Source: Stenotrophomonas oahuensis (lineage in GTDB: Bacteria; Pseudomonadota; Gammaproteobacteria; Xanthomonadales; Xanthomonadaceae). From it: a DNA stretch of 64,000 bases. This document shows positions 8,718-16,062 of this stretch, in pieces. The notes beneath the pieces were generated by a model, which ran no database searches, was not told where the DNA came from, and saw only the letters and a program-made list of their open reading frames with translations. The position numbers and the translations under genes were made by a program. The number at the start of each line of letters is the position of its first letter. Position 1 is the stretch's first letter. The stretch is taken from the NCBI RefSeq assembly GCF_031834595.1, contig NZ_CP115541.1:248001-312000 (forward strand), in the 5' to 3' direction.

Positions 8718-10016
8718 TCACAACATATACGGAATGCGGAAGGCCAAGGTAAAGTCCGGCGCATCCGGGGTCAGCCCGATTCCCAGCTGGCTCACCAGCG
8801 TGGTGTTGCGATTCAGCGCATAGGTGATGCCAAGATTGAGCGTGGCCGCATTCGCATCACTGCCGATCACTTTCACCCATTGCCCGCCTTTGTAGCGCGT
8901 CGACGCACGCCGGCTGAGCTTGTCACTGAACGACATGCTGAGGCTGGTACGCTCATTGAACGCGAAGGCCACGCCGGCACCGAAGTAGATCGAGCCACCC
9001 AGCTTCACATCGCCGGGATTCACCGTGTCCGGATTGCCATCCAGGTCATCGAAACTACCTTCAAAGGAATGGATGTAGCCGATGTTGGCAAACAGGATTG
9101 CGGGATCGGCCGTCTTCACCGCTGAAAGTCCCAGGCTGGCCTGCCACACACCATTGCCGGTCGCCTGGTCGCCGGGCACCGCAAAGCGGATGAAATCGTC
9201 CTCGTCGCGCTCAAGCACCTTCCAGTCAACACCGTACGGCTCTTGACCGGTGGGCGCGGTGACGCCGACGTTGAGCACCGTCTCCGGCCAGCGCCCCTTC
9301 TCCTGGTTCAGTCGCCAGTTGCCGCTCAAGCTGATGTCGCCGATGCCATTGCCGCTGGTCTCTTCCTGCGCGATCGCGGCGGCAGATCCGCCGGCACCGC
9401 CCTTCTGGAATACGGTCTTGCGCGCGAGGTAAGGCACATCCAGATTCAGCGTCATGCTGGGTGTCACGCCCCAGCGCGCGGCCAGGTTGTAGGTCAGCGT
9501 ATCCGACTCGACGTTCTCGATGGCGATGTTGCCGAGGAAGATCGCATCCAGCGCGAGGAAACCATTGAGCGTGACCTGCTTGCGGTCATAACGCGCGTAG
9601 CTCAGGCTGTTCTCCAGCGTGAAGCGACGCGTGAACAAGGTCGCGGTCTGCTGCTTCACGTCATCCACGCTGCGTTTGGAGGCCTGCTGCGCCTGTTGCG
9701 CCTCAGCCGCACTGCTGGCGTAGCCGTCGCCACTGGGCGGTGTCGTGGCGGCCGCGACCACCGGGGGCGGCGCTGCCGCAGCACCGGTTGCCGGCCCGGT
9801 CTTGCCGGATAGCCGCGCCTGCATTGCCTGTACCTGCATGTCCAGTTCGCGCAACCGGCGCACTTCCTGCGCGTAGTTGGCCTTCAGCGTTTCCAGCTGC
9901 TGAGCCAGTGCCTTGATGTCAGCCTCGTCGGCCGGCGCGGTCTGCGCCTGTACGCCGGCCGAGGCCATCAGAGCCAGCGCCGCCAGCGCCAGCGGAGTCA
10001 TCCGATAAGTGTGCAT
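8718..10016 (-). CDS. fapF: FapF-like outer-membrane secretion pore
   Basis: Outer-membrane protein of 432 residues, last gene of the amyloid operon. It has a signal peptide (LALAALALMASAGVQAQ), a coiled coil at about 30-70 (IKALAQQLETLKANYAQEV), an Ala/Pro-rich linker, and a C-terminal beta-barrel with alternating aromatic strands ending FTLAFRIPYML. A coiled-coil N-terminus joined to a porin-like barrel is the plan of Pseudomonas FapF, the pore through which Fap subunits leave the cell. Assignment rests on this architecture and on being sixth in the fapA-F order. An unrelated transporter-like barrel is the alternative. Confidence 0.75.
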   Translation of the reverse strand: MHTYRMTPLALAALALMASAGVQAQTAPADEADIKALAQQLETLKANYAQEVRRLRELDMQVQAMQARLSGKTGPATGAAAAPPPVVAAATTPPSGDGYASSAAEAQQAQQASKRSVDDVKQQTATLFTRRFTLENSLSYARYDRKQVTLNGFLALDAIFLGNIAIENVESDTLTYNLAARWGVTPSMTLNLDVPYLARKTVFQKGGAGGSAAAIAQEETSGNGIGDISLSGNWRLNQEKGRWPETVLNVGVTAPTGQEPYGVDWKVLERDEDDFIRFAVPGDQATGNGVWQASLGLSAVKTADPAILFANIGYIHSFEGSFDDLDGNPDTVNPGDVKLGGSIYFGAGVAFAFNERTSLSMSFSDKLSRRASTRYKGGQWVKVIGSDANAATLNLGITYALNRNTTLVSQLGIGLTPDAPDFTLAFRIPYML

Positions 10017-10058
10017 TGCCTTGATCCACGGTGGTGGTAATGCCCCCCACCCGGCCGT

Positions 10059-10844
10059 TTACTGGCCGGGTCCCATGCCAACGCCACGGACCATGTTCAT
10101 GGCCTGCGCCACGTTCTGGGTCAGCGGCGCATTGCTCGCCAAGGTCTGCCGCACCAGTTCGATCTGCATGCGGTTGGTCACGGCCTGGCCGTCGCTGCTC
10201 AGCGCAATGGTCTGACCGACACTGCCGTTGCGGATCCATTGCTGGACCGCACCGACACCTTCGATCTGCAGTTGCACCTTGGCGTTGTTGCCTTCCATCT
10301 GCGCAACCGCGGTTACCCCGTTCTGATGGGCGGTTGCCACGGTTGTGGCCGGTGCGGCCTGTTCTGGTGGCGCACTGCCTTCGCGGACGTTGAGCTGGGT
10401 ACTGTTGCTGGCCACGTTGTTGTCACCTGCGACCTGGATGGCCTGGGTGACGCCGGCCACGTTCTGCAGGCCGGCCGACTCCACGCTGCGCCCCGGCGTG
10501 GCCGGCAACGGTGCGTCGGCGGCCGTGACGGTGACGCTGGGGGTGAAACTGACTTTGGGCGCTGCGGTGCCGTGGGTGAAGTCCATGCCCAGGGTGAGCG
10601 CGCTTTCGGCGGCCTTTGTGCCGGCCTGCCATTGCGAAATCATGGTGACGCCGAACCAGGCCACGCTGTTGCCGTTCACGGTGTAACGGCCACGCATCAG
10701 GTTCAACTCGGGGTCGGGAATCTCGCTCAGTCCTTTGCCCGCCTTGCGTTGCCCGTCAGTGGCCGGGGCCTCAGCGGCATAGGCCGGTACCATTCCCAGC
10801 AGGGCCAGCAGTACCGCACTTCGCGTCCATGGGGTGATGTTCAT
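10059..10844 (-). CDS. fapE: FapE-like secreted protein
   Basis: Secreted protein of 261 residues with a signal peptide (VLLALLGMVPAYA). The mature part carries DPELNLMRGRYTVNG followed by SVAWFGVTMISQW, then Asn/Gln-rich segments such as GLQNVAGVTQAIQVAGDNNVASNSTQLN, which echo the amyloid repeats of its neighbours. It sits between the C39 peptidase and the barrel, where fapE lies in Pseudomonas; FapE there is a minor fibre component. A GGAGG ribosome-binding site precedes the ATG, 8 bp after fapD ends. Confidence is moderate because FapE-type proteins diverge strongly. Confidence 0.7.
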   Translation of the reverse strand: MNITPWTRSAVLLALLGMVPAYAAEAPATDGQRKAGKGLSEIPDPELNLMRGRYTVNGNSVAWFGVTMISQWQAGTKAAESALTLGMDFTHGTAAPKVSFTPSVTVTAADAPLPATPGRSVESAGLQNVAGVTQAIQVAGDNNVASNSTQLNVREGSAPPEQAAPATTVATAHQNGVTAVAQMEGNNAKVQLQIEGVGAVQQWIRNGSVGQTIALSSDGQAVTNRMQIELVRQTLASNAPLTQNVAQAMNMVRGVGMGPGQ

Positions 10845-10852
10845 GATGCCTC

Positions 10853-11548
10853 CTAAAGCAGGTCGGCGTGGGTAAAGCCGAAATCCACCAGTTCCGCTTC
10901 GGTGATCGGCCCCTGCCGGGCGTACAGCGAACGCGCACTGGGGCGTTCACCAGGCTGCAGCAACACCGTGTTGCGATTGAAATCGCTACCGATCACGATG
11001 AACACGGCGCGGGACGGCCATGACTGCAGAAATTCTTCAACGGGAATACTGCGGTTGCCCAGAATGGGATCTGCCAGGTCCACCACATCGCCACGGACCT
11101 GCTTGAGCACCACGAAGTGGCGGAAACCACGTACATCCATCAGTACCAGTCCGGGCACACGCAGCGAGCGCAGGCGCTCCTCGTTGACGCGGTATCCGCG
11201 TCCGCGCATGCCCAGCGATTCAACGTAACGTTTGATGTCCAGCAACGAAAAACCGCGCTGGTGCACCAGCTCCGGGTCGGAGACCCCCATCATGCCCTCG
11301 ATCACCGTGGCCTCGTCCGCCTCCAGGTTGTAGGCGTAACGCAGGATGGTGGCCAGGGCGGCCGCGCCGCAGCTGTAGTCGGTGTGCTGCCGCACCAGGT
11401 TGCGGAATTTCCGCTCCTGCATGCTCTCCACCTGCTGGGTGAACAGCCCGCCATTGGGCAGCACGCCGCTGAAGGCGACGTCGCCGGCGTGCAGCCGACT
11501 CATCGGCAGCAACAACAGCAGGACACAGAGCAGACGGCAGATCGACAT
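10853..11548 (-). CDS. fapD: FapD-like C39-family cysteine peptidase
   Basis: Papain-like C39 peptidase of 231 residues from the ATG at 11548, chosen because a signal peptide follows at once (ICRLLCVLLLLLPMSRLHA) and a GGAG site precedes it. Catalytic Cys is in DYSCGAAALATIL, His in RGFRHFVVLKQV, and Asp in VDLADPILG. C39 domains usually cut double-glycine leaders in bacteriocin exporters; the stand-alone version in Fap operons is thought to act in the periplasm on amyloid subunits or FapF. A strong hairpin (11572-11612) separates it from fapC and may lower its expression. Confidence 0.85.
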   Translation of the reverse strand: MSICRLLCVLLLLLPMSRLHAGDVAFSGVLPNGGLFTQQVESMQERKFRNLVRQHTDYSCGAAALATILRYAYNLEADEATVIEGMMGVSDPELVHQRGFSLLDIKRYVESLGMRGRGYRVNEERLRSLRVPGLVLMDVRGFRHFVVLKQVRGDVVDLADPILGNRSIPVEEFLQSWPSRAVFIVIGSDFNRNTVLLQPGERPSARSLYARQGPITEAELVDFGFTHADLL

Positions 11549-11571
11549 CGGCGTGGCTCCAGGAAAAGGAA

Positions 11572-11612
11572 GGAGCCCCTGCCCCAAAGGGGGAGGATGG
11601 AACAGGGGCTCC
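11572..11612 (-). terminator. Hairpin between fapC and fapD (attenuator or mRNA stabiliser)
   Basis: Inverted repeat with perfect 10-bp arms (ggagcccctg / caggggctcc) about 21 bp apart. On the minus strand it is followed by TTCCTTTTCC. It lies inside the operon directly after fapC, so partial termination or 3'-end protection of the fapABC message is more likely than full termination. Confidence 0.65.
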
Positions 11613-11685
11613 CGGGGAGCCCGGCCATTGGCGGATGACCGGGTTTGTTGCGCTCAACGCGTGTTGCTTGCGAAAACGGACAGAC

Positions 11686-13134
11686 TTACTCGCCGCCACC
11701 GCCACCCGGGGTACCGGTGGACGGCTGGGCCACGGCAAGGGCCAGGCTGTTGGCCTGCAGGTTGCCGGTGCCGGCTGCGACGTTCACACCGATGTTGCCG
11801 CTGGCACCGCGGAATGCATCGCCGGACAGCGAGGCATTGTTCTCCGCGCGCTCAACCACCCAGCGGGTGGTCTGCACGGTGCCGCTCAGGCTCGCACGCA
11901 GATCGGCATAGCCGACTTCGCCGAAGGCCAGCACGCCCTCTTCTTCGGTGTCGAAGCCAAAACCACCGACGCCTTCACGGTTCGGGTTCTGCACCGCGCC
12001 CTGGGTCTCGTTGTCGAAGTCAATGTGCCCGGTGGAGCTGCCACCCGAGTGCGAACCGCCGGTCCAGCTGTCCGCGTACAGATTGGACGACTGGTAGGCG
12101 TTGCCTTCACCCTTGTAGCCACCGACGCCGATCGCAGCAGTGCCACCGCGCACCGTGCCACGCAGGGTGACTTCGGTGGTGTCCTGCATGCGCTTCACGT
12201 AGCCTTCGTTGGACACGTAGTTGCCGGTGGAGACCTGGTTGGAGCTGATGCTCGCCGTGGCCATCCGCGCAGTGGAGACGGACGCTGCCAGTGCGTTCTT
12301 CTGCCCGTTGTTGTTGCCGGCCGCGCTGTTCACGCCGATGTTGCCGGTCGCGCCGCGGAAGGCATTGCCGCTGAGGCTGGAATTGTTCACCGTGCCATCG
12401 TTCCAGGTGGTGTTACCAGCGCCGTACTGGTTCACGTAGACCTGGGCATCAGACATGCCGAAGGTGAACGAAGCGTCGGCCGCAGACAGCGCAGCCGCGT
12501 TGTCCTGGGCATTGTTGTCACCGGCGGCGGTGTTGAAGCCGAGATTGCCGGAGGCGTTCTGGGCGACGTTTTCGCTGATCGACGAGTTGTTTTCCAGCAG
12601 CTCGTTCTTGCCTTCGTTGTCGGTGATTGACTGACGGTTGTCGATGATGGCAATCGCCGCCGAGTCGACTTCAAGATCACCGCTCACGGTCGGACGGCCA
12701 CGGAACTGGACGTCGGCACCGACCTGCAGGTCGGATTCGAGGTTCACATCCACGCCGTGGTTGTTCTTTTCCTTGCGCTCGTCGGCCTGGATGTTGCTGT
12801 GCTTCTCGACGTTCTCATTCACGCGTACGTCGCGGGTGTGGTTGACCGTGCGCGTATCGGTGCTGGTGTTGCTGCTGCTGTTGGTGGTGCTGTTGTTGCG
12901 GATGCGGGTCCGCGAATCCCAGTCGTTGCGGATGTTGGTGTCGATGTTGGTATCGATATCGGTATCGATATCGGTATCGATGTTGGTATCGATATCGGTA
13001 TGGATGTCAGTGTCGATGTGGGTATCGATTTCAGTATCGATATCCGGTCCATTGTGGCGGGGATTTGCGGCTACCGACGCAGAAGCAACGGCGATGGCCA
13101 GCGCCAGTACGGTCCTTTTCATGGTGGTATTCAT
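11686..13134 (-). CDS. fapC: FapC-like major functional-amyloid subunit
   Basis: Secreted fibre subunit of 482 residues. The ATG at 13134 is preceded by an AGAGAGGG site and followed by a signal peptide (KRTVLALAIAVASASVAAN). Ten tandem four-residue units of form I-D-T-x come next (about residues 32-71), then an Asn/Ser/Thr-rich linker. Three long repeats follow with the pattern N-x-S-[IL]-S-x-A-x-G-N-[IL]-G-[FV]-N-x-A-A-G-x-x-N-x-Q-x-N, for example GNIGVNSAAGNNNGQKN and GNIGVNVAAGTGNLQAN. This matches the three-repeat plan of Pseudomonas FapC. The C-terminus is GTPGGGGGE, and the CxxC motif I recall for Pseudomonas FapC is absent. The IDTx block is unusual. Confidence 0.82.
   Translation of the reverse strand: MNTTMKRTVLALAIAVASASVAANPRHNGPDIDTEIDTHIDTDIHTDIDTNIDTDIDTDIDTNIDTNIRNDWDSRTRIRNNSTTNSSSNTSTDTRTVNHTRDVRVNENVEKHSNIQADERKEKNNHGVDVNLESDLQVGADVQFRGRPTVSGDLEVDSAAIAIIDNRQSITDNEGKNELLENNSSISENVAQNASGNLGFNTAAGDNNAQDNAAALSAADASFTFGMSDAQVYVNQYGAGNTTWNDGTVNNSSLSGNAFRGATGNIGVNSAAGNNNGQKNALAASVSTARMATASISSNQVSTGNYVSNEGYVKRMQDTTEVTLRGTVRGGTAAIGVGGYKGEGNAYQSSNLYADSWTGGSHSGGSSTGHIDFDNETQGAVQNPNREGVGGFGFDTEEEGVLAFGEVGYADLRASLSGTVQTTRWVVERAENNASLSGDAFRGASGNIGVNVAAGTGNLQANSLALAVAQPSTGTPGGGGGE
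12922..13041 (-). repeat. 12-bp tandem repeat encoding I-D-T-x, about 10 units
   Basis: Direct repeat of a 12-bp unit near atcgatatcggt within fapC. It codes for IDTE, IDTH, IDTD, IHTD, IDTN, IDTD, IDTD, IDTN, IDTN and IRND. The unit length is a multiple of three, so copy-number change would keep frame. Confidence 0.9.
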
Positions 13135-13178
13135 GGTGCCCTCTCTCTCATCACGGACTATCGGGTGGGTGAAGCAAC

Positions 13179-13808
13179 TCACGGGGTGGACTGCACCGAG
13201 ATGCCAAGCTGGTTGGCGGTGACGTTTCCAGAACCCGCGATCTGATTGAGTTGCAGCACGCCGTCAAAGCCCCGCAATGCCGTGTCCTCCACGGCGACGC
13301 TGCGGGTACCAGCCGCTTTGCGGCTGTTGGCGAGGTCCTGCCCCCCTGCTGACGCGAGTGCCCCCGAAGCCGCGAGGGCCTCGTCGTCGGACTCGCGTAT
13401 GCCCTGTTGCGCCAGCGTGCTGGTCACGACGTTGACCGTCGCGTTGCTGATGCCGCTGGCCTGGTTGATCATGGCGACGCCGGTGGCTCCGTTCAGAGCC
13501 TGGCCGCCGATGCTGGCGCTGGCGTCGAGCGGCCCGCTGTTGATGCGGTTGCCGGACTGACGCTGGCGTACATTGATGCTGGTGGTGGCCGTCTCGCCGC
13601 TGGCCATGCCGAGCAGGTTGGCCTGCTGGTTGAGGTCGCCGGCGACCATGTTCACCGTGATCGCACCGTCGGCGTTGCGCAGCGCGCTGCCATCCAGACG
13701 GGTGTGGTTGAGATAGCTCAACATCGCGCCGTAGTCGTCGGCCTGCTGTGCGGCGAGCGGCAGTGGCAGCAGTGCAGCCACGGTGATGCAGACAATGAAA
13801 CGCTTCAT
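13179..13808 (-). CDS. fapB: FapB-like minor amyloid subunit / nucleator
   Basis: Secreted protein of 209 residues with a signal peptide (MKRFIVCITVAALLPLPLAAQ). The mature part holds three imperfect amyloid-type repeats: LDGSALRNADGAITVNMVAGDLNQQAN, IGGQALNGATGVAMINQASGISNATVN and LRGFDGVLQLNQIAGSGNVTAN (split across the text of the protein). They share the G-x-x-x-N-x-x-A/S-G-x-x-N pattern with fapC but are shorter. FapB nucleates FapC fibres in Pseudomonas. The ATG overlaps the fapA stop as ATGA. Assignment by repeat pattern and second position in the operon. Confidence 0.75.
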   Translation of the reverse strand: MKRFIVCITVAALLPLPLAAQQADDYGAMLSYLNHTRLDGSALRNADGAITVNMVAGDLNQQANLLGMASGETATTSINVRQRQSGNRINSGPLDASASIGGQALNGATGVAMINQASGISNATVNVVTSTLAQQGIRESDDEALAASGALASAGGQDLANSRKAAGTRSVAVEDTALRGFDGVLQLNQIAGSGNVTANQLGISVQSTP

Positions 13809-14344
13809 TTGCCGGGCCCACCTGCGGGCTGCCCGCCCATCGGGAACTGCGACAGCGCACCGCGTACGGTGTCGCCGATGCCGCGCGTGGCATTGCCGAC
13901 CGCATTCAACGGCGTGCTCATGCTCTGGGTCAGGCCACTGCCGGACAGCACACCGTTCTGGGTTGCCTTGCCCAGGGTGGCATTGATGGTGCCGCCGGTA
14001 ACCCGCTCCACCGTGGTCTGTTGATGACCGGCCGAACCGACGCCGGTGTTGGAGCCCATCGAGGCGAAGTCGTCGTCGCCCAGCTCGTCCATGCCGTTTG
14101 AGGTTCCCAATGCGCCGGAAATCTCCTGGTTCGGGGTCGGATCGGCAATCAGGGCGATGCCCGGGGGCGCTGGACGATAAGCGGTGCGTGCGGACACATC
14201 ACGCAGCAGCACCATTTCACCCGGCTGCGCTTTCACTCCCGTACGCGCACCCGAGGCGTGTGCGGCGGTCGGCAACACCAAGGCAAAGGCGAGCAGCCAA
14301 AGGCCGGTGCGTGCGGTTCTGCTGTGTACGGCAACGCTGTCCAT
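13805..14344 (-). CDS. fapA: FapA-like secreted protein, first gene of amyloid operon
   Basis: Secreted protein of 179 residues with a signal peptide (GLWLLAFALVLPTAAHAS). The mature sequence is Gly/Asn/Thr-rich (GGTINATLGKATQNGVLSGS) and has no recognisable enzyme motif. In Pseudomonas, FapA is a periplasmic protein that controls subunit distribution in the fibre. The call rests mainly on first position in a six-gene cluster matching fapABCDEF, because sequence similarity cannot be judged by eye. Start codon supported by GGGAGA 8 nt upstream. The sigma54 promoter at 14377-14392 would give a leader of about 20-25 nt. Confidence 0.65.
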   Translation of the reverse strand: MDSVAVHSRTARTGLWLLAFALVLPTAAHASGARTGVKAQPGEMVLLRDVSARTAYRPAPPGIALIADPTPNQEISGALGTSNGMDELGDDDFASMGSNTGVGSAGHQQTTVERVTGGTINATLGKATQNGVLSGSGLTQSMSTPLNAVGNATRGIGDTVRGALSQFPMGGQPAGGPGK

Positions 14345-14376
14345 CGCGATCTCCCGAAACCATGCAGGAGAGGTAG

Positions 14377-14392
14377 AGCAGCATTCGTGCCA
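14377..14392 (-). promoter_or_regulatory. Sigma54 promoter of fap-like operon
   Basis: Minus-strand reading TGGCACGAATGCTGCT. The -24 element TGGCACG matches the consensus fully, and the -12 element CTGCT differs from TTGCT at one base, with exact 4-bp spacing. The invariant GG and GC dinucleotides are present. It sits about 33 nt before the fapA ATG, with a sigma54 activator gene at the other end of the cluster. Confidence 0.82.
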
Positions 14393-14453
14393 AGTCTGGA
14401 AAGCCCAGCGCAGCAGGGCGTGGGCGTATGCGTGGGGCGCTCAACGCAACGCA

Positions 14454-14572
14454 GGTGTTACACGTTGGCGTGCGTTCACATTGACTGAACGCGTGGTCGC
14501 AAAGCGCTAACGCCTTGATAACAGCGGTTTAACGCGGGGTGTATCACCGCTGTTACACCCGGTGATACACCC
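14454..14572. promoter_or_regulatory. Candidate activator-binding sites upstream of fapA
   Basis: A perfect 13-bp inverted repeat (gggtgtatcaccg / cggtgatacaccc, 14537-14572) encloses a further tgttacacc. A fourth related site, ggtgttacac, occurs at 14454-14463. They lie about 70-180 bp upstream of the sigma54 promoter, a normal enhancer distance. The inverted repeat could instead belong to the 3' end of the symporter gene, but no T-run follows it. Confidence 0.5.
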
Positions 14573-14586
14573 TTTACAGCGCGCAG

Positions 14587-15930
14587 TCAGCTGCCGGACT
14601 GCGGCGCGGCAGGGTCTTCGTCCACCCCGACATTGGTGACCGGATTGTTGTAGACCTGCTGGTCCAGCAGCCCGGTTTCCTTCGCCACCAGCACCGGCAC
14701 CAGCATCTGCCCGGTCACGTTGGTCAGGGTGCGCATCATGTCGAGGATGCGGTCGATGGCATACAGATAGCCGATGGTCTCCAGCGGCAGGTTGGCTGCG
14801 CTGAGCACCACCGTGGCCATCACCACCGCCGTGCCGGGCACGCCGGCGGTGCCGAAGCTGCCCAGCACCGAGGCGATCAGCACCACCACATACTGCTCGG
14901 GGGTGAGCGGCACGCCGGTGTACTGGGCAATGAACACCGCGCACAGCGCCGGGTAGATCGCACCGCAGCCATCCATCTTGATGCTGGCACCCAGCGGCAC
15001 GGCGAACGAGGCGTAGTCTTTGTTCACGCCCAGGTTGTGGGTGATCGAACGCATCGCCACCGGCATCGCCGCGAAACTGGACGAACTGACAAAGGCGACC
15101 TGCATGCCCGGCGACGCACCGCGGAAGAACTTCAGCGGATTCAGCCCATGTGCCAGCAGCAGGCTGCCGTACACCACCAAGATGTGCAGCGCACAGGCGA
15201 TGTACAACGCCAGCACGAAGTTGCCCAGCGGCAGCAGCTTTTCAAACCCGTAGCTACCGACCAGCCCTGCGATCAGGCCGAAGGTACCCAGCGGCGTTAC
15301 TTCCAGCACGAAGCGCGTGATCTGGATCATGATCTCGCTCATCTGCCCGGTCAGCTTGCGCGCCTCGGCCACCTTGTCGCCCAGCTTCACCATTGCGAAG
15401 CCGACCAGGCCGGCGAAGAAGATCACCGGCAGGATCGAGCCGCGACCGGCCGCCAGCACGGTCTCGCCGGCCGCATTGACCCGGGTGCCGATGCCGCTCA
15501 GCGCGTAGAACACGTTGGACGGCACCACGTCCATGATCACCTTGACCACGCTGGGCACTTCGCGCGGCGTATAGCCATGATCCATGCTCAGGCTGAGGTT
15601 GCCGGTGCCGGGCTGCATGACGGTACCCACGGCCAGGCCCACGCACACCGCCAGCGCGGCGGTGATGATGAACCACAGGAAGGTACGGCCGCCGAGCGCC
15701 GCCACCGACTTCTGGCCATGCAGCGAAGAGATCGCATTGATGACCGCGAAGAACACCAGCGGCACCGCGATCATCTTGATCAGGGTGACATACAGGTCGC
15801 CAAGCGGACCGAACCAGGTTTCAGCGGCCGGACCAAGCAGCCAGCCGGCCAGCGCACCCAGCACGAAGCCGCCAAGGACGCGCTGCCAGAACGGGATCCG
15901 CAGCCACGCAGAGACCAGCGTCATGAGCAT
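14587..15930 (-). CDS. Dicarboxylate/amino-acid:cation symporter (DAACS family)
   Basis: Inner-membrane symporter of 447 residues in the GltP/DctA family, which takes up C4-dicarboxylates or acidic amino acids with H+ or Na+. Visible landmarks are the Ser-rich re-entrant loop SSSSFAAMPVAM, a substrate-binding segment SIKMDGCGAIYPALCAVF, the second re-entrant loop SVLGSFGTAGVPGTAVVMA, and a late helix with DRILDMMRTLTNVTGQ. The substrate cannot be decided from these; the MDG-type motif is shared by dicarboxylate and glutamate carriers. Two ATGs (15930 and 15924) are possible; neither has a good ribosome site. Divergent from the phosphatase gene. Confidence 0.88.
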   Translation of the reverse strand: MLMTLVSAWLRIPFWQRVLGGFVLGALAGWLLGPAAETWFGPLGDLYVTLIKMIAVPLVFFAVINAISSLHGQKSVAALGGRTFLWFIITAALAVCVGLAVGTVMQPGTGNLSLSMDHGYTPREVPSVVKVIMDVVPSNVFYALSGIGTRVNAAGETVLAAGRGSILPVIFFAGLVGFAMVKLGDKVAEARKLTGQMSEIMIQITRFVLEVTPLGTFGLIAGLVGSYGFEKLLPLGNFVLALYIACALHILVVYGSLLLAHGLNPLKFFRGASPGMQVAFVSSSSFAAMPVAMRSITHNLGVNKDYASFAVPLGASIKMDGCGAIYPALCAVFIAQYTGVPLTPEQYVVVLIASVLGSFGTAGVPGTAVVMATVVLSAANLPLETIGYLYAIDRILDMMRTLTNVTGQMLVPVLVAKETGLLDQQVYNNPVTNVGVDEDPAAPQSGS

Positions 15931-16062
15931 TCCAGGGGAGAGTGATACAGCCCGTCACAGTAGCTGAACCCGCCCCCGGGAACGAGGTACCGCAGGGGGA
16001 ATCAGCGTGTCATCGGCGTGCCTTTCTGGGTTCTGCATAATGAACGCCCGTTTCACATCGAG

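Noticed and set aside
12922..13041. CRISPR-like array
   Set aside because: The 12-bp repeats have no spacers and are in frame inside fapC.
14537..14572. Rho-independent terminator of the dicarboxylate symporter
   Set aside because: The stem is perfect, but no T-run follows on the minus strand and the stem recurs as half-sites nearer fapA, so a regulatory role was preferred.
15990..16062. Pho box upstream of the alkaline phosphatase gene
   Set aside because: Only one TGTCAT half-site; the second direct repeat at 11-bp spacing is poor (gtgcctt).
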